64,000 nt of DNA from Cladopsammia gracilis (taxonomy: Eukaryota > Cnidaria > Anthozoa > Scleractinia > Dendrophylliidae): assembly GCA_022457155.1 (NCBI GenBank), contig JAJGOT010000240.1, positions 124,001 to 188,000 on the forward strand, in the 5' to 3' direction. The position numbers and the translations under genes are program-made. Under the pieces are notes generated by a model, which did no database searches, was not told where the DNA came from, and was given only the letters and a program-made list of their open reading frames with translations. Shown in pieces: positions 46,377 through 57,061 of the stretch. Positions within the stretch are counted from its first letter, which is position 1, and every line of letters starts with the position of its first letter.

Positions 46377-47193
46377 TGGAACCTTTCGCTGGACAAGCCA
46401 AAACGACCTCCTTCTTTTGAGGGAAGTAAGATTAACAGAGCCTTACATATTCAAATCTGGGAGTAAAATGGCAGGGCAAAAATGGAAGGAGGTTGCTGAG
46501 AATATCAACAGTTATAAAGGTTTTAAAAAATGCCCTCGGGACCAAAGAAGTGAGAGGGAGCATTTCCATAAATTACTTGCAGACTTCAAAGACAAGATGA
46601 AAAAAGAAGAAGCCTCAAGTGGAACATCTCCAGAACCACTGACACAAACAGAAGAAATTCTGGAAGAAATTGCCGAAATCATGTCAAACAAACCGAACGA
46701 AGGAGATGAAGATTCAACGGGAGTAAGAGCCTGTTCAGTTTTGAGTTGTTGAGGGGTTTCCTTTTACGTTGAATCTGAACAAATGCTATTCAAACATGTT
46801 TCTTTATTTAAACCGAGCTTTTTAAAAGTTGCTCTATTTGTTAAGTGGTTAGAGCTTGTTTAGTTTTGTGTATGTATGCAAGAGTGTGTTGTATGTGTTT
46901 GGAGAAGGGAAGGGTAAGGGTTTGGTTGTTCCTTAAATTTAAGGGTGTGCTTTTACATTGCAATTGCATTTGCTATTCGGGCGTTTTTCTTTCCAAATTT
47001 TTAAAAATTGTGTCTTGCTTTATTCAGAAGTTATTTTGTTGAAATTGTTTTCCTTTAGAAAACAGAAAGGAAGCAAGCCATGGATGCTAGAAAGAAAGCA
47101 ATGTATACATGGTCAAAGTCTAAGAAAGCTGACAAAGCAAAAGACGAATCAGATGAAAATTTGAGCGCGAAGATGAGGAGAGGCCTGTACTAA
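46377..47193 (+). CDS. Myb/SANT-like DNA-binding protein, two coding exons (5' exon missing)
   Basis: Exon 1 (about 46377-46722) follows a pyrimidine-rich acceptor ending 'cattcatag' and stops at a good donor (GTAAGAG at 46723). Exon 2 (47059-47193) follows 'tttcctttag' and ends in TAA. Both join in phase 0. Exon 1 encodes 'FRWTSQNDLLLLREV' and 'GQKWKEVAENIN', the first two tryptophan helices of a Myb/SANT-like domain; an acidic segment (TEEILEEIAEIMSN) and a Lys-rich exon 2 (KKADKAKDES) follow. Such proteins accompany PIF/Harbinger transposases in animal genomes and bind transposon ends; cnidarians also have many stand-alone copies. No start codon or first exon is visible, so it is likely a relic or a partial gene. 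SINE-type tails flank it in inverted orientation (46279 and 47208). Confidence 0.7.
47062..47193 (+). other. Terminal exon of the Myb/SANT-like gene
   Basis: 45 codons, basic, ending 'SAKMRRGLY'. In this protein family a Gln-rich C-terminus usually follows at this point. A matching piece is found 10 kb away at 57062-57292, so the stop here may be secondary. Confidence 0.5.
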
Positions 47194-47204
47194 ACAGAAG
47201 CAGA

Positions 47205-47265
47205 ATCAAAGGGCTCTAAGAGCAATCTCGTTAATGCGAAACATGGTAAGGTTAATTTGAAAAAC
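47205..47265 (+). repeat. SINE-type 3' tail fragment (plus)
   Basis: 'gaatcaaagggctctaagagcaatctcgttaatgcgaaacatggtaaggttaatt', directly downstream of the Myb/SANT stop codon. Confidence 0.7.
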
Positions 47266-47690
47266 AAATTAAGGGGCCAGTAGTTATCATGCAAAAACGA
47301 CAAAGGAAGTGTAGCGTTTTTATTATTATTGTTATTATTATTATTATTTTTTTTTTTTGAGTTAGCAAACCGAATAGCGGCATAAATGAACATTCTTAAG
47401 AGGTACGAAGAGCTAATATCAGTACATGACCATGAAAGCGAGAGGAGTTATTTGAGACATTTCGTCAGTGTTAATTTAGTAGGTGCGTGAAAAGTGTTAA
47501 CTTTCAAGCCACTTTTAATGGTTAATGAGAGTTTGATTACTTTGATTGGTTTTGTTTTGATAGCGTGGATTGTAAAAGTAGTACGTTTGTGCTGGTTTGC
47601 GTAATGTTATATCGAGTTAAAAGGTATTTTGACAAAGTGGGTAAGATTGGCTAACTGGACTAGTTTGGTTTTTATTAAACTCTTGTTCTT
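47266..47690. other. No gene; (TTA)n tract at ~47318-47347
   Basis: Short TTA-rich microsatellite and unrecognised sequence. Confidence 0.45.
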
Positions 47691-47699
47691 AGGCGATCG

Positions 47700-48145
47700 T
47701 TACTTGATTAATGAAAGGCTCCTAAGAGCCAACGTGTGAATAACAAGTGCTAACGCGTAACACAACATTGCGGTAAGCTCATGTTTTCACACTGACACGG
47801 TTCAATATTTTTTTAAAATTAAACGTAAGGATTTTTGACAAGTGCAAAAAGAAAAATCAAAGGCTTCTTAGAGCCAACCCGTGAATTTGAAATGCTAACG
47901 CGTAATGCAATATTGCGGTAAGCTTATGTTTTCACCCTGTCATGGTTCTAGGCTTTTACACAAGTTGCTCGGCAACTTTTTGGCAACTTTTGGCCTTTCG
48001 AGCAACTTTTGAGCAACTTATGGTTTCGAGCATTTTTTCGGCAACTTATGGTCTTTCGACGAAAGGCCAAAAGGCCAAAAGTTGCCAAAAAGTTGCCGAG
48101 CAACTTGTGTAAAAGCCTACAGTGATGGTTCAATATTTTTTTTTT
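47700..48145. repeat. ~130-bp tandem duplication, second copy interrupted
   Basis: 'gctcctaagagccaac...gctaacgcgtaa...attgcggtaagct(c/t)atgttttcac' occurs at 47726 and 47865. In copy 1 it continues directly into 'ggttcaatattttttt'; in copy 2 a 174-bp foldback element separates the two parts. Confidence 0.8.
47949..48122. mobile_element. 174-bp foldback MITE
   Basis: Inverted ends 'taggcttttacacaagttgctcggcaac' and complement form ~50-bp arms, with further 'gcaactt' repeats inside. It is flanked by 9-bp direct repeats with one mismatch (tcatggttc 47940-47948; tgatggttc 48123-48131). The upstream tandem copy provides the empty site. Confidence 0.85.
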
Positions 48146-48809
48146 AGAGAGACAAGGGAGGAAACCTGGATTTTGGACCTCTCCAGCGCCGAGCCGATTT
48201 TCACCAAGAAATTCCCATCGCACGGATTCCAAACCCCGCACCAGGTAAGCTGAAACCCAGAGGTTTCTTCTCGTACCATTACATTTAAAATCCGTCCAAA
48301 ACTCGAAGCGCTAGATCCCAAATAATATCGAGAAATTCAGCATTCGAAGCTCGAAAACACCGCGGCTGGTAAAATGTGTGCGGCCTCCAACAGTCACGCC
48401 GTTTGCTCCTTTCTGATTGGATGATAACAAACAATGCCCTTTCATAAATTCGTCCCGCGGGAGGGGAAGCAGGGACGAATAAGCAGCGACGAACTTTCTA
48501 CTAACCAGACTGGGTTGAAGCGAATGGCGTCATGCTGGGCTCATTCCATCACGCGCCATTCGCTTCATCCCGGGATAGTAAGTGTAAAGTTCGTTGCTGA
48601 TTATTTGCCCCTGCTTCCCCTCACGAAGGACGAATTTATGAAAGGGCATTGTTTGTTATCATCCAATCAGAAAGGAGCAAACGGCGTGACTGTGACTGCA
48701 AACAGCTTACCTGGTGCGGGGTTTGGAGTCTGTGCGATGGGAATTTCTTGGTGAAAATCGGCTCGGCGCTGGAGAGGTCCAAAATCCAGCTTTCCTCTCT
48801 TGTCTCTCT
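48146..48809. mobile_element. Long palindromic element with asymmetric arm
   Basis: 48146-48250 pairs with 48703-48809, and 48391-48502 pairs with 48587-48691. Around 140 bp (48251-48390) is unpaired on the left only. The centre ('gaagcgaatggcg...cgccattcgcttc') is a smaller hairpin. The left arm contains 'accaggtaagct', a perfect-looking splice donor, so the arms may derive from an exon/intron boundary. No transposase. Confidence 0.8.
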
Positions 48810-49378
48810 ACTATACGCTCAGGTAAACGTCCGATGCAAAACCCTTCAAATCGCTAAAATTCACCGTTTTCAGCTACAAGAATGACACCACACAGCCTTT
48901 CAGGTAAAAATATGTTTATTTTGATCTTGTATGTAAATATTCATCGCAGTATATTACAATAAGTGAACCTTTTCGATATTCCCATACATTTCCTCTAAAT
49001 TTAAAAATACGAACAACGGTCACACAGTTTGTGTGGGCCCCCTGTTGGTGCAATAGCTTTTTTAAGCTTTCGGCTTGTTGTTTTGGCCAATTTTTTACAT
49101 GTGTCTGTTACCAAGTATCCAACAAAGGCTGTCCGTTAATAACACGGCTCAAAGTGGCGTTGCATGGATTTTTTTATGAATTTTTTTACTCTTCATTCGA
49201 ACATTCGGGAAACAGGACATTTCTCGGGTAGAAGTGGAAATCAAGCTGGATCATTGCTAGAAGCTGGCTATCGGACGATATCAGGTAAAACTATTATAAA
49301 TATGGCCTTTTTTACTTAAATTGTCATGGCTTCTTGTCTATCTTACTGTTTTTAGCTTGGTGCCATAAGTTGAGGGCA
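48810..49378. other. No gene recognised; LINE target site at its end
   Basis: Unrecognised sequence. The last 14 bases (49365-49378, ATAAGTTGAGGGCA) are the 5' target duplication of the following LINE. Confidence 0.5.
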
Positions 49379-49592
49379 GACTAATACAGGGACTGTCGAA
49401 GAGTTCGGACGCACTGTTATGCGCTCCGACTTTAACAACATGTAATTGCATTCTTCGCGGTACCCAAAGCCGAGAAAAATGTCAGATGACGAAGCTGCTA
49501 CCAAGGAAGACTCTACGACCCGAACACGAAGAAGAAGAAGAAGCAAAGATTAAAAATCTTGCTGTGAAGAATGTTGTGAATCTTGTCACAAA

Positions 49593-50282
49593 ATGGCGGA
49601 ATCAATCGCAGAGATGAAAGCAAAGCTTGACAGCGTGTTAAACTGCATCGAAGACATCCAAGAACTAAAGCAAAAGCAAACAAGCCTTGAAGAAAAGAAC
49701 AAGGAATTGGAAGCCAGCTTAGAATTCGCTCATACTTCTATTAAAGAGTTAACGGAGAAGATGGCCGTACAAGATGTAGCGATCGACAAGCTCAAGAAAG
49801 GTGTGAAGTCGTTAACCGAACAAGCAACATATGAAAAGGAAAGAGCAATTAAGCTGGAAAGTCACAGTCGCCGCAACAATTTCTTTAATATTACTGAGAA
49901 AAAGGACGAGTCTTTCGAAAATTCTGAAACAATTTTGCGCAAAGAAGACGTAGATGATATTTCTTTCGAACGCATCCACCGCATTGGAAAGTCCAGTCCC
50001 ACTGTATCCAAACCGAGACCGCTCATCGCGAAATTTACGTATCACAAAGACAAAGAATTTGTTTTAGGTCAGGCCAAGAATCTCCGTGATACCAAATTTG
50101 CGATCGCGCGTGACTTTCCGAAAGAGATCGTGGACAAAAGAAAGCTTCTCTTACCAACCTTAAAAGACGCCAAGAAGAAGGGACACACTGCAACTTTAGT
50201 TTATGATAAATTGTATATAAATGGGCAGCTGTATAGGCCATTATTCGCAACGTATAACTACCAACAAAAGTTTTGTCTTTAG
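49593..50282 (+). CDS. LINE ORF1 protein (L1 ORF1p-like, RNA-binding chaperone)
   Basis: 229 aa, intact. Residues ~1-95 are heptad-rich and charged (EDIQELKQKQTSLEEKNKEL), predicting a coiled coil for trimerisation. Around residue 90 'SRRNNFFNI' corresponds to the start of the RRM-like domain in L1 ORF1 proteins. 'FERIHRIGK' and 'RPLIAKFTYHKDKEFVL' lead into the C-terminal domain with 'FAIARDFPKEIVDKR'. This protein coats the element RNA and assists target-primed reverse transcription. The ATG at 49593 sits in 'acaaaATGG', and the frame runs to TAG at 50280. ORF2 begins ~340 bp downstream. Confidence 0.9.
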   Translation: MAESIAEMKAKLDSVLNCIEDIQELKQKQTSLEEKNKELEASLEFAHTSIKELTEKMAVQDVAIDKLKKGVKSLTEQATYEKERAIKLESHSRRNNFFNITEKKDESFENSETILRKEDVDDISFERIHRIGKSSPTVSKPRPLIAKFTYHKDKEFVLGQAKNLRDTKFAIARDFPKEIVDKRKLLLPTLKDAKKKGHTATLVYDKLYINGQLYRPLFATYNYQQKFCL

Positions 50283-50620
50283 CAGAGTCAGCATTGTAAG
50301 AATTAATTTTTTTTGTCTCATTTTCTCTGCTCGTTCCCTTTTGGTCCGCTTACGTTAGTCAGCCTTAGTTAAAAGACCAATCGAGATTTGTTTACCTTGT
50401 GATCGAGCCGAAAAGGGCTCTTTAGTTTTTTCGTTTATATGTATCAGTATATCTGTTTTATTTGTTTACTTACACAATTTATTAATACTAATGCTCGTGT
50501 GAAGGCTCGGGGGGGTTCCACGCTTGGATTCCACTCTATCACGAAGGATCGTTCGCTTATCAGCGCAAATTTGGAAGGAGGTATGTATCCGTGTTTATTT
50601 CCTGTGACTTTGCTTTGTTC

Positions 50621-53600
50621 ATGGCGATCAATTTATCTTGCGTCACTTTAAACGTCAGAGGCTTAAATAATGAGCGAAAAGAAGGCAAGTTTTTAGATGG
50701 CTGCATGGGCGAAAGTTCCAAATCATCTTCCTCCAGGAGGTTTATAGTTCTCGAGATATAGAAAAAATATGGTCGGCCGAATGGGGTGGTAAAGCGGTGT
50801 TTTGTCACGGCACAAAGCATTGTTGCGGTACTCTTGTCCTATTTCATCCATCGCTCGCCGTTGATTTGGAACATGTTGAGGTCGGCAAGAGGGGCAGAGA
50901 AATTGTTCTGTGCGCTAAAATCGATGACTACAGATTCACTTTTATCAATGTTTATGCCCCAAACGATATCAAAACCCAAGTGGAATTTTTTGAATCTTTA
51001 AAACTGCGTGTACGAAAATTCGCCGATGAAAACATTATTATTGGTGGCGATCTGAATTGTTGCCTAACACCCATGGATAAAAAGGGAGGGCGCCCCACTG
51101 AACAAAAGAAACAATTAATAGATTCCATTCTTAGCCTAACGAATTCTTTCAATTTAGTTGATTTGTGGAGAAAATTTCATCCTAATGAGACACTTTTTAC
51201 CTGGCATCACCAATCATCAGCTATTCAGTGTAGACTTGATTACTGGCTGGTGTCAAAACATTTACTTCCGCACGTGAAAGAATGCAACATCATTCCCGTT
51301 TCGTTCTCCGACCACTCGGCCGTCTCCTTTAACATCCAGTCCGATGATTTCATAAAAAGGGGACCAGGATTTTTCAAATTCAATAACTCACTCCTTGTTG
51401 ATCAGTGCTTCGTCAAAGGTTTGTGCGAAAAAATTCCCGAGTACAAACAAAAATACAATTATTTAGAGGATAGAAGACTTTATTGGGACATGCTGAAAAT
51501 GGAAATAAGAAGCTTTACAATTTACTATTGCAGACAAAATGCAAAGACGAAGAAAGCTGAAGAAGCAGTGCTGCAGCAAAAGCTGTCCTCACTTCACAAG
51601 CTTATGTGTGAAAACCCTACGCATGAGACTATTGCAAACTATTACGAGGTCAAAATGAAACTGGAGCAGATTTCTTTGCACAAAACAGAGGGCGCAATGA
51701 TTCGGAGTAAGGCTAGGTGGTGCGAACAGGGGGAACGTAGTACTCGCTATTTTTTCAATCTCGAGAAACGGAATCACTCCAATAAATATATCACAAAACT
51801 AAGAGTTGAAAACTGCACTTTGACTGCCCCCGATAAAATCTTAAATGAAGAGTATAGATACTATAAAAAGCTCTACAAGTCTTCTCGTACAAACCCAAAT
51901 GATCCTCGTTTTGCCGTGTTTTTCGACAGTTCAACCCTTCCAAAACTGTCTACACCTCAAGCCGACAGTTGTGACGGTTTTTTAACAAAAGATGAATGTT
52001 ATGTCTCACTTAAAAGTTTTACCAAAGGCAAGTCTCCCGGTACGGATGGCTTAACTGCGGAATTTTATCTTTCCTTTTGGGAGTTACTGGGGCAAGAATT
52101 AGTTGACAGCTTTAATTATGCGTTTGAGAAGGGTGAAATGTCAATTTCTCAAAAGAGAGGTATCATCACTTTAATTCCAAAGAAAGACAAAAACAGGACT
52201 CTTTTGGACAATTGGAGACCTATCTCGCTTCTGAACACAGACTATAAAGTTGCCACTAAGGCAATCGCAGCTAGAATTGCGAAGGTGCTACCTACAACCT
52301 TGTAGCCTTATACACGAGGACCAAACGGGATATATCAAAGGCCGCTTTATTGGCCAAAACATACGTTTAATAGCAGACATTACAGAGTGCACAAAAACGC
52401 TAGATAATCCAGGTATAGCGTTGTTTTTAGATTTCAAAAAAGCCTTTGACAGTTTAGAGTGGAACTTTATTAAAAAGGCTTTAGAGACGTTTAATTTCAG
52501 CGCTCCTTTAATACAGTGGGTCAATACTTTTTACAGAAATATTCAAAGCTGCGTTATAAATAATGGTTATGCAACGTCGTTTTTCGAATTAGAGCGCGGT
52601 GTAAGGCAAGGGTGCCCTCTTTCTGGTGTACTTTTTGTAACTGCTGTCGAAATTTTAGCACATTCAATAAGAAACGACAAATTGATAACGGTATAAATTT
52701 CAAAGGCAGGGAGTATAAGTTATCTCAATACGCGGATGACACCTCAAGCTTGGTGCGTGACGAAAAGTCAGTTGAAAAGCTTTTCGAGAAGTTAGCGGCT
52801 TTTAGAGCGTGTTGCGGATTAGAGCTGAATAGATCAAAAACGGAGGCATTGTGGTTGGGAAAAACTAGACCACAAGCGACAAACCTTTTCAACATAAATT
52901 GGCCCAAGAAGTGTGTTTGTCTAGGCCTTTTTTTGTCATGTGATTCGGAAGCTTCAACAAAGGATAACTTTGAAAAAAATTGTCGCCCTGGAAAAGTGTC
53001 TTAACGTCTGGTCCTCTAGGGATTTAACACTCTTTGGAAAAATAACTATTGTCAAAAGCTTAGCTCTTTCAAAAATAATTTTCATTTCCTCTGTTCTCAG
53101 CGTTCCCGCTGGTTTTGTAGATCAAGTGAACAAATCTGTATCCAACTTTATATGGAACCACAAACCACCCAAAATCAAGCACTCAACAATGATTGGAAGG
53201 ATAAAAGACGGCGGACTCAGCATGCCTGATTTCGATATAATAGATAAATCTTTGAAGGCAGGGTGGGTGAAACGTCTTTTAGACCCTCAAGCGCAATCTT
53301 GGAAGACAATACCGTTTAGCCTTTTAGACAGTGTAGGTGGCCCGTTGTTGTTTTTTAAATGTAATTACTCGTTAAGAACTTTACCTGAGCTCCCTCTCCT
53401 ACCGCTTTTTTACCGAGACGTTCTCAGTGCTTGGGAGAGCATATGCAAGCACACAGTAAGGACAAAGAACGAAATCGAAAATGAGTTCTTGTGGAATAAT
53501 CATGAAGTCACTATTGGCGGCAAATCTGTTTTTTATAAGCAATGGTATGATGCTGGCGTTAGGACCTTGCCAGACATCCTAGACAAGGAAGGAAAGTTCT

Positions 53601-54325
53601 TGACGTTTGCAGCATTCAAGGAAAAGTACAAAATTAACACAACCTTTTTGTGCTATATTGGCTTGTGTAACGCAATACCAAAGCATTGGAGGAAAGTCTT
53701 TAGACGTGATAACGAACATGACTTGGTAGTTTCGGATGAGTCAGTTCAGTCATTTAACACCTCACCTCCCACTTGCCGGCAAGCACGCGCGTTCTATGTA
53801 TCTAAATCTTTCCAAAAACCTACATCAGAAGTTCGTCTTGTTGAGGCTGGCTTCACAGATCGGACAATTGAGGCGTTATACGTTCTTCCATTCAAGCTCA
53901 CAAAAAACATAAAGTTTTCGATGTTTCAGTTTAAAATAAACCATCACATTCTGTACACTCGCGACAAACTTTTCAAGGCCAAAATTGCTGACAGTGCCTC
54001 CTGTCATGTGTGTGAATTGAAGCAGACCGTAGAGCATCTGTTTGCAGAATACCAGCATGTCCACTCCTTCTGGAACCTTTTTACCTCTTGGTGGAACGAT
54101 AATAACTCGCCCTCAGTGTCCTTGAACAATAACGATAAGATTTACGGATATCTCCCTGAGAGTAGATCCTTCCATAAGTTTAATCTTTCCCTGATTGTCG
54201 CTCGTTTTTATATCTACACCGCAGCCAAAGAAAGCGAACCATATAGTTTCTCGGCCTTTAAAGCTTTTCTGAAACACAAATTATCTATAGAGCCTTCAAG
54301 TGTCCGTGAATCCCTGAGCCTTTAG
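50621..54325 (+). pseudogene. LINE ORF2: APE endonuclease + reverse transcriptase, four frameshifts
   Basis: Frame 2 from ATG 50621 gives 'SCVTLNVRGLNN' and shifts at a T tract near 50692. Frame 1 (to 52305) carries the endonuclease motifs FLQEV, INVYAPND, GGDLNCC, RLDYWL and SDHSAV, then the RT start KGKSPGTDGL. After a shift near 52297, frame 2 has the RT motifs FLDFKKAFDS and RQGCPLS. After a shift near 52691, frame 1 has 'QYADDTSS' (catalytic YADD). After a shift near 52975 in an A7 tract, frame 2 runs 461 codons to TAG 54323. The C-terminal Cys/His motif 'CHVCELKQTVEHLFAEYQHV' has Tyr where a Cys is expected. There are no other internal stops, so inactivation is recent or partly sequencing error. 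Confidence 0.92.
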
Positions 54326-54719
54326 CCGCAAACAAACTTGATATAGCAGTTGTATTTTGTCTGTTCCTTTTATTTCAGTTCTGTAACGTTGTTCATTGTG
54401 TGTTAACATTGCATATTGTATTGTACTTATCAATAAACTTCAATAAAAAAAAAATTAAAAAAAATAAGTTGAGGGCAAAACGGCTCTCAGATTTTTGAGT
54501 TTGTTTCAGCGACTGAGCCTCTTCAATACTAGTTATTAAAAGTGGCCATTCTTGTTATTTCTATCTATCTGTTGAAAGGTACACGATTCAAGATGGTTTG
54601 GCTGCGAAACAAGCTCATTTAAGTTTGAGAACACGAAGAATATGTCAAGGATAAAGTACTTCTATCATAAAAAATTATCAAATGAGGCCTTAAACTACTG
54701 TAATAAAACGGTAAAATCC

Positions 54720-54748
54720 AAGCTTTCGCCGATCAACGGCGAAAGCTT
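54720..54748. repeat. 12-bp hairpin in Penelope 3' end
   Basis: 'aagctttcgccg' and 'cggcgaaagctt' around a 5-nt loop. Perfect pairing. Confidence 0.8.
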
Positions 54749-54904
54749 CCACGTCCGTCTATACATACTAATGCAAAGTAAAATGTATGTGTAAGAATGT
54801 GAGGTACAAATATGAATGAGATATGAATAACAAACAAATAAAATGGTCTAACAAGCCAAGTGTCAATGGACAAAGAGTCTAGAAATATGATAAAATAGTC
54901 ATTA

Positions 54905-55075
54905 AAACAAAAGGTCCGCGAATTCGCTGCATTCTTCTCAGGAGTTCAGGGTCGGTTTATATTTTCTTATGTAGAATGCTTCAAATAGGCGTAAATTCAC
55001 AGGGTCGCTTTTGAGTACAATGGTTTTAATTACAATGCCTTTCTAGTCTATGTTTTGGCATGCAGAGATGTGTTT
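54905..55075 (-). pseudogene. Penelope-like C-terminal fragment
   Basis: The minus-strand frame reads 'VLKSDPVNLRLFEAFYIRK' then 'YKPTLNS' and a stop, resembling the C-terminal helix region downstream of the GIY-YIG core in several Penelope-like proteins. It starts at a truncation and holds only ~50 codons. Confidence 0.6.
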
Positions 55076-55127
55076 CTTTCAGAGGAGTCTTCACTGTTGA
55101 GATGTTCTCTGTGTTGAGATGTTCTCT

Positions 55128-55167
55128 GTGCGCGACACGTACTGGCATGCCAGTACGTGTCGCGCAC
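55128..55167. repeat. 40-bp perfect palindrome
   Basis: 'gtgcgcgacacgtactggca' followed immediately by its exact reverse complement; no spacer, no mismatch. It is preceded by two copies of 'gttgagatgttctctgtg'. Confidence 0.95.
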
Positions 55168-55213
55168 GTTTTATTACAGTAGTTTAAGGCCTCATTTGAT
55201 AATTTTTTATTCT

Positions 55214-55969
55214 TAAAATGCTACTTAAGGACAACATCCAAAGATTACTTCTATCATATTTATTGATAAGATGTTTTTATATTTCAACTAGTATTACAGT
55301 AAGCCAGGATGATAAAGTATTCGAAAGGACAAAAAGGAGACCTTTCGTTCAGCTAGAAACCCAAACAAACATAATTAACATTTTTTCTTTGTAATTATCC
55401 CAATACTTCAGTGTACACCCCCACCCCCCTTCCCAGGGGGTAGTCATATATAGGTATCAGAGGCAATTAGATCAAGATATTGAGATCAATAAATTTTGGT
55501 CTTTGTCAGTTTCTAAGTTTTACTACTTTTTTGCAAATGAGAACCTGGTTCATTTGTCAGGCTTAAGTGCTTTGCCAAATTTCAGTTTGCATTGTAATCT
55601 ACAGATTCTTATATGCAGATTTTGTATTTAAGGGGACTGGGTCATACCACCTCCAAAAAAAATTACTTAAATATTACATGTAGTACTCTACATTTTCCTC
55701 TATTTTGCCTTCTAACTTCCATTTTAAGTTTGAAAAGGATGGTTGGGGTCCAAGAAGGCCTGGATACAATCACAATATACCTATCTGCCCAGAAGAAGCT
55801 ATAAATCATGCTATAAATCCTTTTCCTCCTTCCCATCACCCCCTTCGGTCGCGCTTCTCTCGTTCCGCGTCTATCCCCATGCGCGTCTCCCGCGTCTTAC
55901 CTAGAAAGACGACTGGGGACGAGTCAGGCCCCAGTCTTGCCAAATTCAAAATGGCGACTGTTTGCAAAT
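55214..55969. other. No feature recognised
   Basis: Includes a C-rich stretch at ~55413-55432. No gene supported. Confidence 0.35.
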
Positions 55970-56111
55970 GCGGTGGGTATGACAAGTTCATGACATCCTA
56001 ATACCGTTGGGAAATGAACAATGGGTCCGGGGGTACTCCCCAAAACTTTTAGTGGCGGTATGCGACGCCGTTCTTGAAATCCTAACCAGTTTAACCAACC
56101 ATATCCTCAAT

Positions 56112-56940
56112 ACCTGTTACTGTTGCTAAGGACCTTGGTGTCTATATTGATCGGTCACTAACTTATGATTATCACATTACCAAAACAGTTTCTACCTGTC
56201 TACATAAACCTATCCAAATAAATAGAATTAAAAACTTGCTCGATAAGAAAACGATACTTCTCCTTATGAGTTCCTTTATTTTCAGTAGGTTATGTTACTG
56301 TTCAACTGTCTGGTTAAACACTAGTAAACATAACATTAAGAGACTCCAGTTAGTGCAGAACTTCGCCGCTCGTATAGTACTTGGCCTCAAAAAGTTTGAC
56401 CATATTTCACAACGTATAAAATCTCTTAATTGGCTGCCTGTTAAGGATAGACTTTACTTGAATGATGCCGTAATGAAGTTTAAATGTGTTAATAAACTCG
56501 TCCCTGACTACTTAATCGAGAAATTTACTCAGCGCTCACAAATTCACAAGAGAAATACTAGACAACGCGGTCAACTAAACATTCCGAGGTGCCGTTCAAC
56601 CACCGGACAGCTGTCTTTCACTTATCGTAGCGCTAAACTTTGGAATAATCTAAGGGACGATGTTAAATCTTTAGACTCTGTTAAAGTCTTTGGGAAAAGA
56701 CTTGCCAACTTACTTCTTTCTAATTAGTCTGAATTTGTAAATAGTCAATTCAATTCATTGTATTTTTTTTGTTTTTTCTTATTGTATTTTACTAACTTTT
56801 TTTTAATGTGTAGTTATTACCTTAGTCATTTAGTCGTTTTTTTATTTGTTATTTTAGCAATTTTTATAATTTTTTAACTGAAAAACCCTTGCAGGGAGTT
56901 ACAATAAAGTATGTATGTATGTATGTATGTATGTATGTAT
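56112..56940 (+). mobile_element. 5'-truncated CR1/L2-like LINE with (TATG)n tail
   Basis: Inserted in an R2 copy with a short ~5-bp duplication (atacc / atgcc). It holds the C-terminal ORF, ~200 bp of 3' UTR with 'acaataaag', and ends in (tatg)n. 5' truncation plus a microsatellite tail is normal for CR1/L2 elements. Confidence 0.88.
56113..56727 (+). pseudogene. LINE reverse transcriptase C-terminus (CR1/L2-like)
   Basis: 204 codons open from the 5' junction to TAG at 56725. The frame begins 'VTVAKDLGVYIDRSLTYDYH', the end of the RT thumb, and continues with 'QLVQNFAARIVLGLKKFDHI', 'LNWLPVKDRL' and 'YRSAKLWNNLRDDVKS', all typical of the C-terminal tail of CR1/L2/Jockey-type proteins. The catalytic domain is absent because of 5' truncation. 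No internal stops, so the insertion is fairly young. Confidence 0.9.
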
Positions 56941-57061
56941 GTATGTATGCCCTAATATAGCTTGTATGAAGAACTAATCCCCAGGGCAAAAGTCCACAAC
57001 TTTTGTCCCTTTTTAATTTTTCTTACTGATTTCGAAATCTCGCTTAATGCGCATGCGCATT

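Larger units (their letters stand above)
49379..54463 (+). mobile_element. Full-length L1/Tx1-like LINE with 14-bp target duplication
   Basis: ATAAGTTGAGGGCA occurs at 49365-49378 and 54464-54477, bracketing 5085 bp: a ~214-bp 5' UTR, ORF1, ORF2, and a 3' end with 'aataaacttcaataaaa' and an A-rich tail. Two ORFs with a coiled-coil ORF1, an APE-type endonuclease and no ribosomal target identify an L1-superfamily (L1/Tx1-like) element. It is not 5'-truncated. Confidence 0.93.
54668..55213 (-). mobile_element. Penelope-like 3' fragment flanked by inverted repeats
   Basis: 'ttatcaaatgaggccttaaactactgtaataaaacg' at ~54675-54711 recurs inverted at ~55168-55208. Between them the minus strand carries a degraded Penelope C-terminus and its 3' UTR. 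The layout matches the 17408-18461 element. Confidence 0.7.
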
